From: Luteimonas gilva
GTDB taxonomy: Bacteria > Pseudomonadota > Gammaproteobacteria > Xanthomonadales > Xanthomonadaceae
Length of the DNA stretch: 64,000 nt
Assembly (NCBI RefSeq): GCF_005239095.1
Contig: NZ_SZUA01000002.1
Span: forward strand, 248,001 to 312,000
Direction of reading: 5' to 3'
The stretch's first letter is position 1. Each line of letters opens with the position of its first letter. Position numbers and translations under genes: made by a program. Under the pieces are notes generated by a model, which ran no database searches, was not told where the DNA came from, and was given only the letters and a program-made list of their open reading frames with translations. Shown in pieces: positions 43,350 through 52,571 of the stretch.

Positions 43350-44042
43350 TCCGCTTTTTTCTCGAACCAACAAGCTCGCAGGGCTCGAACAACATGACCG
43401 TCGTCCCAGCGCAAGCTGGGACCCATTTGCTCTTGCTGTTGCCTTGAACCGTCATTCCCGCGAAGGCGGGCTGCGGAGGCAGGATGCCGGAGCGAACATC
43501 GGCGGAGCCGATGGCCCGAAAGGCGCGTCGCAGGAGCGGCGCGTAATCCAGCGATTTTGCTTTTGCTCGTCGCTTTTTTTGCTCCGCTCGTCATCCCGGC
43601 GAAAGCCGGGATCCAGGGCATCCTACGAACTGGGAGTTCGCGACGCGACTCGCGACATGGAAAACAGCTTCCGGGCTATCGCCCGGGTTACTTTCTTTGC
43701 TGGCACAAAGAAAGTAACCAAAGAAAGTGCCTAAATTCAACGGCGGTGCGTATCGTCGCATTTCTCGATTCGCCGGGCGCTGCAGCTGGACAGCACGCCG
43801 ACTCCCGGTCTCGGTCCGTAGTTCGATGGCGGCAGTTCGTATTGGCGTCGCTTCGCTGTGTAGTCGCTGGCGGGCCAGGAGTGTAACTACGCAGCAACGG
43901 TCGCTTGTTCAGCCGCACTTGGCCGACCTGAAATCCGTCTCATCGGTAGAGATTCTTACTTTGCGACCGCGGTCAAATCCGCATCGCGGCCGTTGAGAAG
44001 GCGCGCGCGCAATCTGCTTCCCCGTAAGACAAGGAAGCCGCC
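43350..44042. other. Repeat-filled intergenic region, 693 bases
   Basis: No gene I can support. It holds three small palindromes of the TCATTCCCGC...GCGGGAAT class: 43403-43422 (GTCCCAGCGCAAGCTGGGAC), 43452-43470, and 43593-43612 (ATCCCGGCGAAAGCCGGGAT). It also has a 14-bp perfect hairpin (43686-43719) and then about 300 bases of lower-GC, low-complexity DNA without strong coding signal. An 89-codon reading frame at 43727-43996 has no recognisable homology and is not called. Confidence 0.7.
43686..43719. repeat. Perfect 14-bp hairpin GGTTACTTTCTTTG / CAAAGAAAGTAACC
   Basis: Loop CTGGCA. A directly repeated piece (CCAAAGAAAG) follows. AT-rich compared with the rest of the window. This motif is seen as a dispersed sequence in many proteobacterial chromosomes. 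Confidence 0.75.
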
Positions 44043-44411
44043 ATGGTCATCGAAGCCGCTCTCATCAAACCCGTCGTCGACGTGCTGCTGACCCTGTTCA
44101 GGCAGGGCGAGAATCTGCAACTGAAAAGCAACGCCGAAGCCGCGGTGCGCGAGGCGATCCGCGAACTGCTGCTCGCCAACCCCGACGAGAACAAGGCCGA
44201 GGCGCGGATCGCGGTGGCCAAAGCCGCGGGCATCCTGTCCGAGGACGTGGTGCTGGCCGAAGACATGCTGAAGAAGCATCGCGCCACCAAGACCCGCACC
44301 AACGGCAAGGGCTCGACCGGGCGCAGGCGCAAGCCGGTCGAGCCCAAATCCGACAAAGCGCCCGCGGCCGCCAAACCTGCGGCGAAGAAAGCCGCGAAGA
44401 AGGCCGCATAG
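44043..44411 (+). CDS. Hypothetical protein with Lys/Ala-rich histone-like tail
   Basis: 122 residues. The first 80 residues are helical and acidic-mixed (NAEAAVREAIRELLLANPDENKAEARIAVAKAAGIL). The last 45 are Lys, Ala and Pro rich, ending in PAAKKAAKKAA, the type of tail seen on histone H1-like and AlgP-like proteins that bind DNA. The start ATG at 44043 has a GGAAGCC-type site upstream. I do not recognise the N-terminal domain. It is followed by the methyltransferase gene 36 bases later on the same strand. Confidence 0.7.
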   Translation: MVIEAALIKPVVDVLLTLFRQGENLQLKSNAEAAVREAIRELLLANPDENKAEARIAVAKAAGILSEDVVLAEDMLKKHRATKTRTNGKGSTGRRRKPVEPKSDKAPAAAKPAAKKAAKKAA

Positions 44412-44447
44412 GCGTAGGCTGGGCGGATCGTCGGAAGGTGGCCGCCC

Positions 44448-45017
44448 ATGATCGCCAGCAAACTGTTCGCAGCGCTCTGCTTGGTTTGGTTGGCCAGCGA
44501 ACTGTGGCTGGGCTGGCGCCGCCGTTCGGGCGACGCCGCGCGCACGCAGGACCGCGGCACGCTGCGTTTGCTGCTGATCACGATCTACGCCTGCGTCGCG
44601 CTCGCGGTGTGGCTTTCCTACCGGCCTTGGGCGCGATATCCGCCGGATTTGCGCGCGATCCTGTTCTGGATCGGCATCGTACTGATGGCCGGCGGCATGC
44701 TGTTCCGCGGGTGGGCGGTGCGCGTGCTGGCCGACTATTTCACGGTCGACGTGACGATACGGCCCGATCACCAGTTGATCCGCCAAGGCCCTTACCGCTG
44801 GTTGCGGCATCCTTCCTACACCGGCGCGCTGGCGACGTTCTACGGCTTCGCGCTGGCGTTGGGGAATGTGTGGTCGCTGGCCGCGATCGTGCTGCCGGTG
44901 ACCGCGGCTTTCCTGTGGCGCATCCGCATCGAAGAACGAGCGCTGGCGGAAGCCTTCCCGGCGCAATACGCCCAGTATTCGCGCGAGACGCGACGGCTGA
45001 TTCCTTATGTCTGGTAG
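44448..45017 (+). CDS. Isoprenylcysteine carboxyl methyltransferase-family membrane protein
   Basis: 189 residues with five membrane segments. The signature is GPYRWLRHPSYTGALATFYGFALAL, with a catalytic-type RxxRHPxYxG box, and RIRIEERALAEAFPAQYAQY with the EE and Y motifs of the ICMT/PEMT group. Such bacterial proteins are thought to methylate lipids or small molecules; the substrate is unknown. RLIPYVW is the typical end. The EamA gene starts 28 bases later. Confidence 0.87.
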   Translation: MIASKLFAALCLVWLASELWLGWRRRSGDAARTQDRGTLRLLLITIYACVALAVWLSYRPWARYPPDLRAILFWIGIVLMAGGMLFRGWAVRVLADYFTVDVTIRPDHQLIRQGPYRWLRHPSYTGALATFYGFALALGNVWSLAAIVLPVTAAFLWRIRIEERALAEAFPAQYAQYSRETRRLIPYVW

Positions 45018-45045
45018 CGGCAATCGAACGCCTCCGGAGGCGCGC

Positions 45046-45474
45046 ATGACCTCGCACTGGCTGCTATGGGCCTTGCTGTCGGCCGTGTTCGCGGCATTGA
45101 CCGCGGTGTTCGCCAAGGCGGGCCTGCAAGAGGTCGACGCCGATTTCGCCACGCTGATACGCACCGGTTTCGTCCTGGCGCTGCTGGCGGCTTTTGTCCT
45201 GTTCGCAGGCAAATGGCGCTCCCCGGCGACGCTTGCGCCGGTTACGTGGGGCTGGCTGCTCGCGTCCGCGTTGGCGACCGGCGCGTCGTGGGTCTGCTAT
45301 TTCCGGGCGCTGAAAATGGGCGAAGCCTCCAAGGTGGCCGCGGTCGACAAATCGAGCTTGCTGCTGGTGGCCGCGTTCGCCTTCTTTTTCCTGCACGAAC
45401 GCTTGAACCTGCGCGAATGGGTGGGTCTGGCGCTGATGGCGGGCGGCGTGGCGCTGCTGGCCTTCAAACGCTGA
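45046..45474 (+). CDS. EamA/DMT-superfamily transporter, single-domain
   Basis: 142 residues with four or five membrane helices, one EamA repeat instead of two, so it should work as a dimer. Marks: LLSAVFAALTAVFAKAGLQ, TLIRTGFVLALLAAFVLFAG and SWVCYFRALKMGEASKVAAVDKSSLLLVAAFAFFFLHERL (EamA box). A GGAGG ribosome site fixes ATG 45046. An upstream in-frame ATG at 45007 overlaps the previous gene and is not preferred. Substrate unknown. Confidence 0.88.
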   Translation: MTSHWLLWALLSAVFAALTAVFAKAGLQEVDADFATLIRTGFVLALLAAFVLFAGKWRSPATLAPVTWGWLLASALATGASWVCYFRALKMGEASKVAAVDKSSLLLVAAFAFFFLHERLNLREWVGLALMAGGVALLAFKR

Positions 45475-45505
45475 CCGGGGTCGCGGGCCGCCTTACAATC
45501 GCGGC

Positions 45506-46258
45506 ATGGACAAGACCATTTTCATCACCGGCGGCACGTCGGGTTTCGGCGCCGCCATCGCCCGCAAATTCGCCGCCGCCGACTGGAAGGTGGTCGCCAC
45601 CGGCCGCCGCGCCGAGCGCCTGCAGCCGCTGGTCGAAGAATTCGGCGCGGACCGCATCCATGCGGCCGTTTTCGACATCCGCGATGCGGACGCGATGTCG
45701 CAGGCGATCGCCGCGTTGCCGGAAAAATTCCGCGGCATCGACGCGCTGGTCAACAACGCCGGCCTGGCGCTGGGCACCGCGCCGGCGCAGCGCGCGGATC
45801 TGGCGCAATGGCGGCAGATGATCGACACCAACGTCACCGCGCTCGCCGCGCTCACGTATGCGCTGCTGCCGACGCTGATCGAGCGCAAAGGCGCCATCGT
45901 CAACATCAGCTCGATCGCGGCGACGTATCCCTACACCGGCGGCAACGTCTACGGCGCGACCAAGGCCTTCGTCACCCAGTTCTCCTTGGGTTTGCGCTCC
46001 GATCTGCACGGCACCGGCGTGCGGGTGACTTCGATCGAGCCGGGATTGGCGGAAACCGAATTCACCCTGGTTCGCACCTCCGGCGACCGGTCGGCGTCGG
46101 ACAAGCTCTACGAAGGCGCGCAGCCGATCGTCGCCGAAGACATCGCCGATGCGGTGCACTGGGTGGCGACGCTGCCGCCGCATTTGAACGTCAACCGGCT
46201 GGAAGTGATGCCGGTGAGCCAATCGTTCGCGGGATTCCAAATCCACCGCGACGCGTAG
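45506..46258 (+). CDS. ydfG: Short-chain dehydrogenase, YdfG-like (3-hydroxy acid dehydrogenase)
   Basis: 250 residues. TGGTSGFGAAIARKF, NNAGLALGTAPAQ, NISSIAATYPYTGGNVYGATKAFVTQ and EPGLAETEFTLVR are the YdfG marks, with catalytic Ser, Tyr and Lys in place. YdfG reduces malonic semialdehyde and oxidises 3-hydroxy acids such as L-allo-threonine with NADP. The TAG stop codon (46256-46258) is the last three bases of a repeat's GTAG end, so the repeat supplies the stop. Confidence 0.9.
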   Translation: MDKTIFITGGTSGFGAAIARKFAAADWKVVATGRRAERLQPLVEEFGADRIHAAVFDIRDADAMSQAIAALPEKFRGIDALVNNAGLALGTAPAQRADLAQWRQMIDTNVTALAALTYALLPTLIERKGAIVNISSIAATYPYTGGNVYGATKAFVTQFSLGLRSDLHGTGVRVTSIEPGLAETEFTLVRTSGDRSASDKLYEGAQPIVAEDIADAVHWVATLPPHLNVNRLEVMPVSQSFAGFQIHRDA

Positions 46259-46324
46259 CCCGGGTAAGCGAAGCGCACCCGGGGCACGACACGATCCCGG
46301 ATGCGCTTCGCTTACCCGGGCTAC
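46255..46324. repeat. GTAG repeat with CCCGGGTAAGCGAAGCGCACC arms
   Basis: Near-perfect inverted repeat, GTAGCCCGGGTAAGCGAAGC on the left and GCTTCGCTTACCCGGGCTAC on the right. Lies between the convergent SDR and speA genes. Its first four bases contain the SDR stop codon. Confidence 0.92.
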
Positions 46325-46330
46325 ACGCGC

Positions 46331-48220
46331 TCAAGCGATCGGCGCGTCGTCCAGATACGTGTATCCGGTCAACCCGGCTTCCAGCGCCGCATTCATGCGC
46401 TCGGCCTCGTCCGCCGGCAATTTCGCCGCGGCGACCTTGTCGCGATAGGCCTGGCGCAGCGCATCGAGCTTGTAGCCTACGTAATCGAGCATCACGTCGG
46501 TCGTGTCGCCGCGGCGCTGCTGCGCGATGGTGTGGCCGTCGCCCTGCACGCGCACTTCGATCGCGTCGGTGTCGCCGAACAGGTTGTGGATGTCGCCCAG
46601 GATTTCCTGGTAGGCGCCGACCAGGAAGAAGCCCAGCCGGTAGCTTTCGCCCGGCCGCAGCGCGTGCAGCGGCAGCGAGGTATCCAGGTCTTCGTTCTCG
46701 ACGTAGGTGTCGATCTTGCCGTCCGAATCGCAGGTGAGGTCGGCGATCACGCCGCGCCGCTCCGGCGCTTCGTTCAGGCGCTCGATCGGCACGATCGGGA
46801 ACACCTGGTCGATCGCCCACACGTCCGGCATCGATTCGAACACGCTGAAGTTGACGAAATACTTGTCGACCAGGCGCTCGTTGAGCTCGTCCAACAGATC
46901 GCGGTGGCTCTTCTCGTCATAGGTCAGGCGCGACTTCACCGCATGGGCGATGGCGTAGAACAAATCGTCGATGCGCGCGCGGTGGGCGAGGTCGATCCGG
47001 CCCAGCGCGTACAGAGTCAGGCCTTCGGCATGGAAGTGCTGCGCTTCCTGGAACAGCTCCACCGCCGGGCGCGCGTCGATTTCGCCGTGGATCTCGCGCA
47101 GATGGCGGATCACCGCCGGCTCGTCGTCGTGCGCGTCGGGCACGCGGCCTTCCGGCGCGCGCTCCACTTCCGACACGTTGGCGACCAGCACCGCGTGGTG
47201 CGCGGTCATCGCGCGGCCGCATTCGGTGACGATGCGGGGCGGCGCCAGGCCGTGCTCCTCGCAAGCCTCGGCCAGCGGCTGCACGATGTTCGACGCGTAT
47301 TGGGCGATGCCGTAGTTGATCGAGCAGAAACTGCGCGAGCGGGTGCCTTCGTAATCGATGCCCAGGCCGCCGCCGACGTCGACGTGCGAAATCTTCGCGC
47401 CCAGCTTCGACAATTCGACGAAATAGCGCGTCGCCTCGCGCATGCCGTTGGCGATGTCGCGGACGTTGGAGATCTGCGAGCCCATGTGGAAATGCAGCAG
47501 GCCCAGGCAATCGCCCATGCCGCTGTCGCGCAGCGACTTCCACAAGTCCAGCACCTGGCGCGGGCTGAGCCCGAACTTGGCCTTGTCGCCGCCGCTGTTC
47601 TGCCACTTGCCCGCGCCGAGCGAGGCCAGGCGCATGCGCACGCCCAGGCCCGGCTTCACGCCCAGCGCTTTCGCTTCCTCCATCACCAGCGGCAGCTCGG
47701 ACGGCTTTTCCACCACGATGAAGGTCTGCAAGCCGAGCTTGCGGCCGATCAGCGCCAGGCGGATGTATTCGCGGTCCTTGTAGCCGTTGCAGACGATCAG
47801 CCCGCCGGGCCGCGACAGCGCCAGCACCGCCATCAATTCGGGTTTGCTGCCCGCTTCCAGGCCGAAGCCTTCGCCGGCGTGCGAGGCCAGCGTGCCGGCC
47901 ACGCCGTAATGCTGGTTGACCTTGATCGGATACACGGCGGTGTAGCCGCCTTTGTAGTCCCACTCACCCTGTGCCTGCGCGAACGCGGCCTGCAGCTTGC
48001 CCAGGCGGTCGCCGAGGATATCCGGGAAACGCACCAGCACCGGCATATTGGCGCCGGCGGCCATCGCCTCGTTCACCACCTCCGGCAGCGCGATCGTCGG
48101 CCCGCGCTCGCCTTGCGGGCGCACGACGATGCGGCCGGCGCCGTCCACGTCGAAATAGCCCTCGGCCCAGTGCGGGATCGAGTAGGTCTTGCGGGCTTGG
48201 TCGGGCGACCAGGCGGTCAT
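46331..48220 (-). CDS. speA: Biosynthetic arginine decarboxylase
   Basis: 629 residues, the size of the biosynthetic PLP enzyme that makes agmatine from arginine for polyamine synthesis. The PLP lysine lies in YKGGYTAVYPIKVNQHYGVAG. Later marks are LHFHMGSQISNVRDI, VDVGGGLGIDYEGTRS and ECGRAMTAHHAVLV. The N-terminus (MTAWSPDQARKTYSIPHWAEGYFDVD) is normal. The gene ends next to a GTAG repeat. It is divergent from speE with repeats in between. Confidence 0.96.
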   Translation of the reverse strand: MTAWSPDQARKTYSIPHWAEGYFDVDGAGRIVVRPQGERGPTIALPEVVNEAMAAGANMPVLVRFPDILGDRLGKLQAAFAQAQGEWDYKGGYTAVYPIKVNQHYGVAGTLASHAGEGFGLEAGSKPELMAVLALSRPGGLIVCNGYKDREYIRLALIGRKLGLQTFIVVEKPSELPLVMEEAKALGVKPGLGVRMRLASLGAGKWQNSGGDKAKFGLSPRQVLDLWKSLRDSGMGDCLGLLHFHMGSQISNVRDIANGMREATRYFVELSKLGAKISHVDVGGGLGIDYEGTRSRSFCSINYGIAQYASNIVQPLAEACEEHGLAPPRIVTECGRAMTAHHAVLVANVSEVERAPEGRVPDAHDDEPAVIRHLREIHGEIDARPAVELFQEAQHFHAEGLTLYALGRIDLAHRARIDDLFYAIAHAVKSRLTYDEKSHRDLLDELNERLVDKYFVNFSVFESMPDVWAIDQVFPIVPIERLNEAPERRGVIADLTCDSDGKIDTYVENEDLDTSLPLHALRPGESYRLGFFLVGAYQEILGDIHNLFGDTDAIEVRVQGDGHTIAQQRRGDTTDVMLDYVGYKLDALRQAYRDKVAAAKLPADEAERMNAALEAGLTGYTYLDDAPIA

Positions 48221-48324
48221 GGGCGTGGGTCCGGTGAGGCGGCGGGAGCGCGCATTCTAGCGTCTGCGGGCGAACGGACTGTCACGCGGGTTCGTTACAA
48301 TTCCGCTCCCCAATGCCGTCGCCT

Positions 48325-48440
48325 CGCGTTTAGCCCTCTCCCGCTTGCGGGAGAGGGTTGGGCGAGGGCCTTCGCGCCAGCGAAGCGATGCCGCAGAAGT
48401 CGCTGGATTCCCGCCTTCGCGGGAACGACAGCTAAAAGCA
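48325..48440. repeat. Repeats in the speA-speE divergent gap
   Basis: Two elements. First, CCCTCTCCCGCTTGCGGGAGAGGG near 48334-48357 is a perfect palindrome (described by arms). Second, ATTCCCGCCTTCGCGGGAA at 48408-48424 is a member of the TCATTCCCGC class also seen at 43452. The GGTTGGGCGAGGGCC next to the first element is also found near 17075. Confidence 0.75.
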
Positions 48441-48457
48441 AACTCAAGGACCGCGCC

Positions 48458-49306
48458 ATGACCGCCCCGAACTGGTTGTACGAAAACTTCGAACCCGCCG
48501 GCTCGTCCATCGGCTACCGCATCACCCGCAAGCTGGACGAGGTGCAGTCGCCGTTCCAGAAGATCGAGGTCTACGAGAGCACCGATTGGGGCAATCTGAT
48601 GCTGATCGACGGCGCGATGATGCTGACCACGCGCGACAATTTCCTCTACCACGAAATGATGTCGCACCCGGCGCTGTTCACCCACGCCGACCCCAAGCAG
48701 GTCGTCATCATCGGCGGCGGCGATTGCGGCACGCTGCGCGAAGTGCTGAAGCATCCGGGCGTGCAGAAAGCGGTGCAGTGCGACATCGACGAACAAGTCA
48801 CGCGCATGGCGGAAAAATATTTCCCCGAGCTGTGCGAATCCAACGGCGACCCGCGCGCTGAGCTGCTGTTCGACGACGGCATCGCCTACATGAAGAACGC
48901 CGCGCCCGGCAGCCTGGACATCGTGATCGTCGATTCCACCGACCCGGTCGGCCCGGCCGAGGGCCTGTTCAACAAGGCCTTCTACGAATTTTGCTTCCGC
49001 GCACTGAAGGACGACGGCATTTTGGTGCAGCAATCCGAATCGCCGCTGGTGCTGCTCGATCTGATCAAGGAAATGCGCGGCGAGATGGGCAAGGCCGGCT
49101 TCAAGACCTTCAAGACGTTGCCCTTCCCGCAGCCGTGCTATCCGACCGGCTGGTGGAGCTGCACGCTGGCGCGCAAGTCGGGCGGGTTCGATTTCCGCGA
49201 GAACGATGCGGCGGCGAAGACGTTCGACACCAAGTACTACAGCGCCGATATCCACCGCGGCGCGGCGGTGGCGCCGCCGTTCGTGGCGGCTGCGCTCGGC
49301 GAATGA
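48458..49306 (+). CDS. speE: Spermidine synthase
   Basis: 282 residues. Transfers aminopropyl from decarboxylated SAM to putrescine. The SAM-like motif is VIIGGGDCGTLREVLKH, and the catalytic region is VDSTDPVGPAEGLFNKAFYE, followed by LVQQSESP. The start MTAPNWLYENFEPAGSSIG is plausible; a CAAGGACCGCGCC stretch precedes it. Together with the divergent speA it gives the arginine to spermidine route, but speB-type agmatinase and speD are not seen in the window. Confidence 0.96.
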   Translation: MTAPNWLYENFEPAGSSIGYRITRKLDEVQSPFQKIEVYESTDWGNLMLIDGAMMLTTRDNFLYHEMMSHPALFTHADPKQVVIIGGGDCGTLREVLKHPGVQKAVQCDIDEQVTRMAEKYFPELCESNGDPRAELLFDDGIAYMKNAAPGSLDIVIVDSTDPVGPAEGLFNKAFYEFCFRALKDDGILVQQSESPLVLLDLIKEMRGEMGKAGFKTFKTLPFPQPCYPTGWWSCTLARKSGGFDFRENDAAAKTFDTKYYSADIHRGAAVAPPFVAAALGE

Positions 49307-49307
49307 C

Positions 49308-49390
49308 GTAGCCCGGGTAAGGCCGCAGGCCGCACCCGGGACGCGCCGTCGTCGTGAAAAGCCTGGGTGCGCTGCGCTTACCCGGGCTAC
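49308..49390. repeat. GTAG repeat with CCCGGGTAAGGCCGCAGGC arms
   Basis: Left GTAGCCCGGGTAAGGCCGC and right GCGCTTACCCGGGCTAC with inner GCACCCGGGA / TGGGTGCG. Begins 2 bases after the speE stop and lies between speE and glnB, which converge. Confidence 0.88.
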
Positions 49391-49426
49391 GCGTTTCGCG
49401 GTTGCGAATAAGTTCGCACCTGCGAG

Positions 49427-50172
<746 letters not shown>

Positions 50173-50181
50173 CGCGCGCCC

Positions 50182-51696
50182 ATGTCGCTCGCGCTGGTGC
50201 ACAGCCGCGCACGCGCGGGCGTGACCGCTCCGGCGGTCAAAGTGGAAGTGCATCTGGGCGGCGGCGTGCCGCGGATGTCGATCGTCGGCCTGCCGGAAGC
50301 GGCGGTGCGCGAAGCCAAGGACCGGGTGCGCGCGGCGATCCAATGCGCCCAGTTCGAATTCCCGGCGCGGGTGATCACGGTGAATCTGGCGCCAGCGGAT
50401 CTGCCCAAAGACGGCGGTCGCTTCGATCTGCCGATCGCGATCGGCATCCTCGCCGCCAGCGGCCAAGTCCCGCGCGAGGCGTTGGACCGCTACGAATTCC
50501 TCGGCGAACTGGGCTTGACCGGCGAACTGCGCATCGTCGACGGCGTGCTGCCCGCAGCGCTTGCCGCCGCGCAGGCCGGACGCAAGCTGATCCTGCCGCC
50601 CGGCAACGGCCCCGAAGCGGCGCTGGCCAAGGAAGTCGAGGCCTGCACCGCGCGCACCTTGCTCGAAGTCTGCGCTGCGCTCAATGGCGCGAAAACGCTG
50701 CCCGCCGCGGTCGCGCCCGCCACGCGGCGCGGGCACGGCGCGGACCTGCAGGACGTGCGCGGCCAAGCGCATGCGCGGCGCGCACTGGAAGTCGCCGCGG
50801 CGGGCAACCATCACTTGCTGCTGATCGGTCCGCCGGGATCCGGCAAGACGTTGCTGGCTTCGCGGCTGCCGGGCTTGCTGCCGGAAGCGAGCGAGGAAGA
50901 AGCGCTGGAAACCGCCGCCATCGCGTCGGTCAGCGGCCGCGGACTGGATCCCGCGCGCTGGCGCGAACGCCCGTATCGCGCACCGCACCACACCGCCAGC
51001 GCCGTGGCCTTGGTCGGCGGCGGCGCACAGCCGCGGCCCGGCGAAATCTCGCTGGCGCATCACGGCGTGCTGTTCCTGGACGAATTGCCGGAATGGGACC
51101 GGCGCGCGCTGGAAGTGCTGCGCGAACCTTTGGAATCCGGGGTGGTCACGATTTCGCGCGCGGCGCGGCAGAACGAATTCCCGGCGCGATTCCAACTGAT
51201 CGCGGCGATGAATCCCTGTCCCTGCGGCTGGGCGGGCGATCCCTCCGGCCGTTGCCGCTGCAGCGGGGAAGCAGTGCGCCGTTATCGCGCCCGGATTTCG
51301 GGTCCGCTGATGGATCGCATCGACTTGCACGTGGAAGTACCGCGCCTGCCGCCGTCCGATTTGCGCCCCGACGCCGCGCCCGGCGAAAACAGCGCCACCG
51401 TGCGCGAACGCGTGGCGCATACGCGCGGCGTGCAGCAAGCGCGCTGCGGCAAAGCCAATGCGCAACTGACGCAAGCGGAAATGGCCGAATGCTGCCGGCT
51501 CGACGCGCGCGACCAGCGCTTGCTCGAACGAGCGATCGAATCGCTGCAGCTGTCGGCGCGTTCGATGCACCGCATCCTGCGCGTGGCGCGCACCGTCGCC
51601 GACATGGCCGGCAGCGAAGCGATCCGGACGGCGCATCTGACCGAAGCCTTGGGCTATCGGCGTTTGGATCGCGGCGGCGCGCGGCAGGTGGCGTGA
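50182..51696 (+). CDS. comM: YifB/ComM-family Mg-chelatase-like AAA ATPase
   Basis: 504 residues. An N-terminal Lon-protease-like fold (ALVHSRARAGVTAPAVKVEVHLGGGVPRMSIVGLPEAAVREAKDRVRAA) precedes an AAA core with Walker A GPPGSGKT, the YRAPHHTASAVALVGGG pre-sensor segment, Walker B LFLDELPEW, and NPCPCGW, the YifB Cys box. The C-terminal helical lid carries RSMHRILRVARTVADMAGS. ComM is a hexameric branch-migration helicase that extends recombination during natural transformation. A dispersed repeat follows. Confidence 0.94.
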   Translation: MSLALVHSRARAGVTAPAVKVEVHLGGGVPRMSIVGLPEAAVREAKDRVRAAIQCAQFEFPARVITVNLAPADLPKDGGRFDLPIAIGILAASGQVPREALDRYEFLGELGLTGELRIVDGVLPAALAAAQAGRKLILPPGNGPEAALAKEVEACTARTLLEVCAALNGAKTLPAAVAPATRRGHGADLQDVRGQAHARRALEVAAAGNHHLLLIGPPGSGKTLLASRLPGLLPEASEEEALETAAIASVSGRGLDPARWRERPYRAPHHTASAVALVGGGAQPRPGEISLAHHGVLFLDELPEWDRRALEVLREPLESGVVTISRAARQNEFPARFQLIAAMNPCPCGWAGDPSGRCRCSGEAVRRYRARISGPLMDRIDLHVEVPRLPPSDLRPDAAPGENSATVRERVAHTRGVQQARCGKANAQLTQAEMAECCRLDARDQRLLERAIESLQLSARSMHRILRVARTVADMAGSEAIRTAHLTEALGYRRLDRGGARQVA

Positions 51697-51733
51697 CCGG
51701 TTGTGTAGGGCGCGCCAAGGCTTACTCGTCGCG

Positions 51734-51862
51734 CGCTGTTGCCCCCTTTGAAAAGGGGCGAATCGCCGTAGGCGATGGGGGATTTGCTTTTGATGTTGCT
51801 TTTAGATCAAGAGCAAAAGCAAATGCCCCTCAATCCCCCCTTTTTCAAAGGGGAAGAACAGC
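51734..51862. repeat. GCTGTT...AACAGC inverted repeat (MITE-like), copy overlapping the PPTase end
   Basis: Left end GCTGTTGCCCCCTTTGAAAA and right end TTTTTCAAAGGGGAAGAACAGC (by arm), with GGGGGATTTGC / GCAAATGCCCC inside. The minus-strand PPTase gene ends inside the right arm (stop at 51845-51847). Confidence 0.88.
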
Positions 51863-52513
51863 ATCTTCTTTTCGGGCTGGCGTCGCCGCAGTGGATTGGG
51901 GCGGCGAACGCCAAGCCAGCGCCGCGACATAGCCGTCGGCGGGTACGAATTCATGCAGTCGCCAATCCTCGGGCTTTCCCAAGCCTGGGTCGCAGTCCGT
52001 CATCGACAACGCATCGTTATCCTCGGCGAAACTCAGCCGATGCAATCCGAACGCCAAGCCATAACCTTGCGCCTTCAGCACGGCTTCCTTCGCGCACCAC
52101 AGGCGCAGGAACGCGTGTTCGAGCTCGGCGGCCGGCAATCCGGACAACCAGGCGATTTCGCTCGGCGCGAAATAGCGCTGCGCCACTTCCAGCGCGCGCG
52201 ACCGCGGCCGCCGCCATTCCATGTCCACGCCCAGCTCCACGTCTTCGCCGAGCGCGATCAGCAGGCCTTCGCCGCTATGGCTCCAACTGGCGTCGTAGCG
52301 CCGTTCGGGCAAGGCGATCCGGGGCCGGCCGCGCGCTTCGCGGGTCAAAGGCAAGCTGTCCTGGGCCAGGCCCAAGCGCCGTTCCAACCAGCGTCGCGCG
52401 GCCGGTTCTGCGGGTCCGGTGCGCGGATGGGGCAGCCAGGACCAGCGGATCGGGCCGATGGCGGCGACGATGTCCGGTTCGGACAATGTGAACGAGCGGT
52501 CTTGGTGCGGCAT
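51845..52513 (-). CDS. 4'-phosphopantetheinyl transferase (Sfp/EntD-like)
   Basis: 222 residues. It moves 4'-phosphopantetheine from CoA to a carrier-protein serine. Sfp marks: GRPRIALPERRYDASWSHSGEGL, the metal-binding GVDMEW (Asp97, Glu99), and RLWCAKEAVLKAQGYGL (Lys142, Glu143). It is a stand-alone enzyme divergent from an AMP-forming ligase, 58 bases away, a pairing seen in loci for aryl polyene/xanthomonadin pigments or for fatty-acid derived products. The last residues (EDAVLPL) and the stop codon come from a dispersed repeat. Confidence 0.9.
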   Translation of the reverse strand: MPHQDRSFTLSEPDIVAAIGPIRWSWLPHPRTGPAEPAARRWLERRLGLAQDSLPLTREARGRPRIALPERRYDASWSHSGEGLLIALGEDVELGVDMEWRRPRSRALEVAQRYFAPSEIAWLSGLPAAELEHAFLRLWCAKEAVLKAQGYGLAFGLHRLSFAEDNDALSMTDCDPGLGKPEDWRLHEFVPADGYVAALAWRSPPQSTAATPARKEDAVLPL

Positions 52514-52571
52514 GGGGCCGCCAGCGTAAGCTAATCGGCAGGGGGCGGCGGAGCCGCGCAAGGAGTCGGGC

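Noticed and set aside
39975..43373. A 1132-codon minus-strand open frame opposite argS, the SPOR gene and the hydrolase
   Set aside because: Its composition is that of an antisense shadow, and all three plus-strand genes have clear family motifs.
43727..43996. An 89-codon plus-strand frame in the repeat-filled region
   Set aside because: No ribosome-binding site, Arg/Ser-rich with no recognisable domain, and it lies in DNA next to dispersed hairpins.
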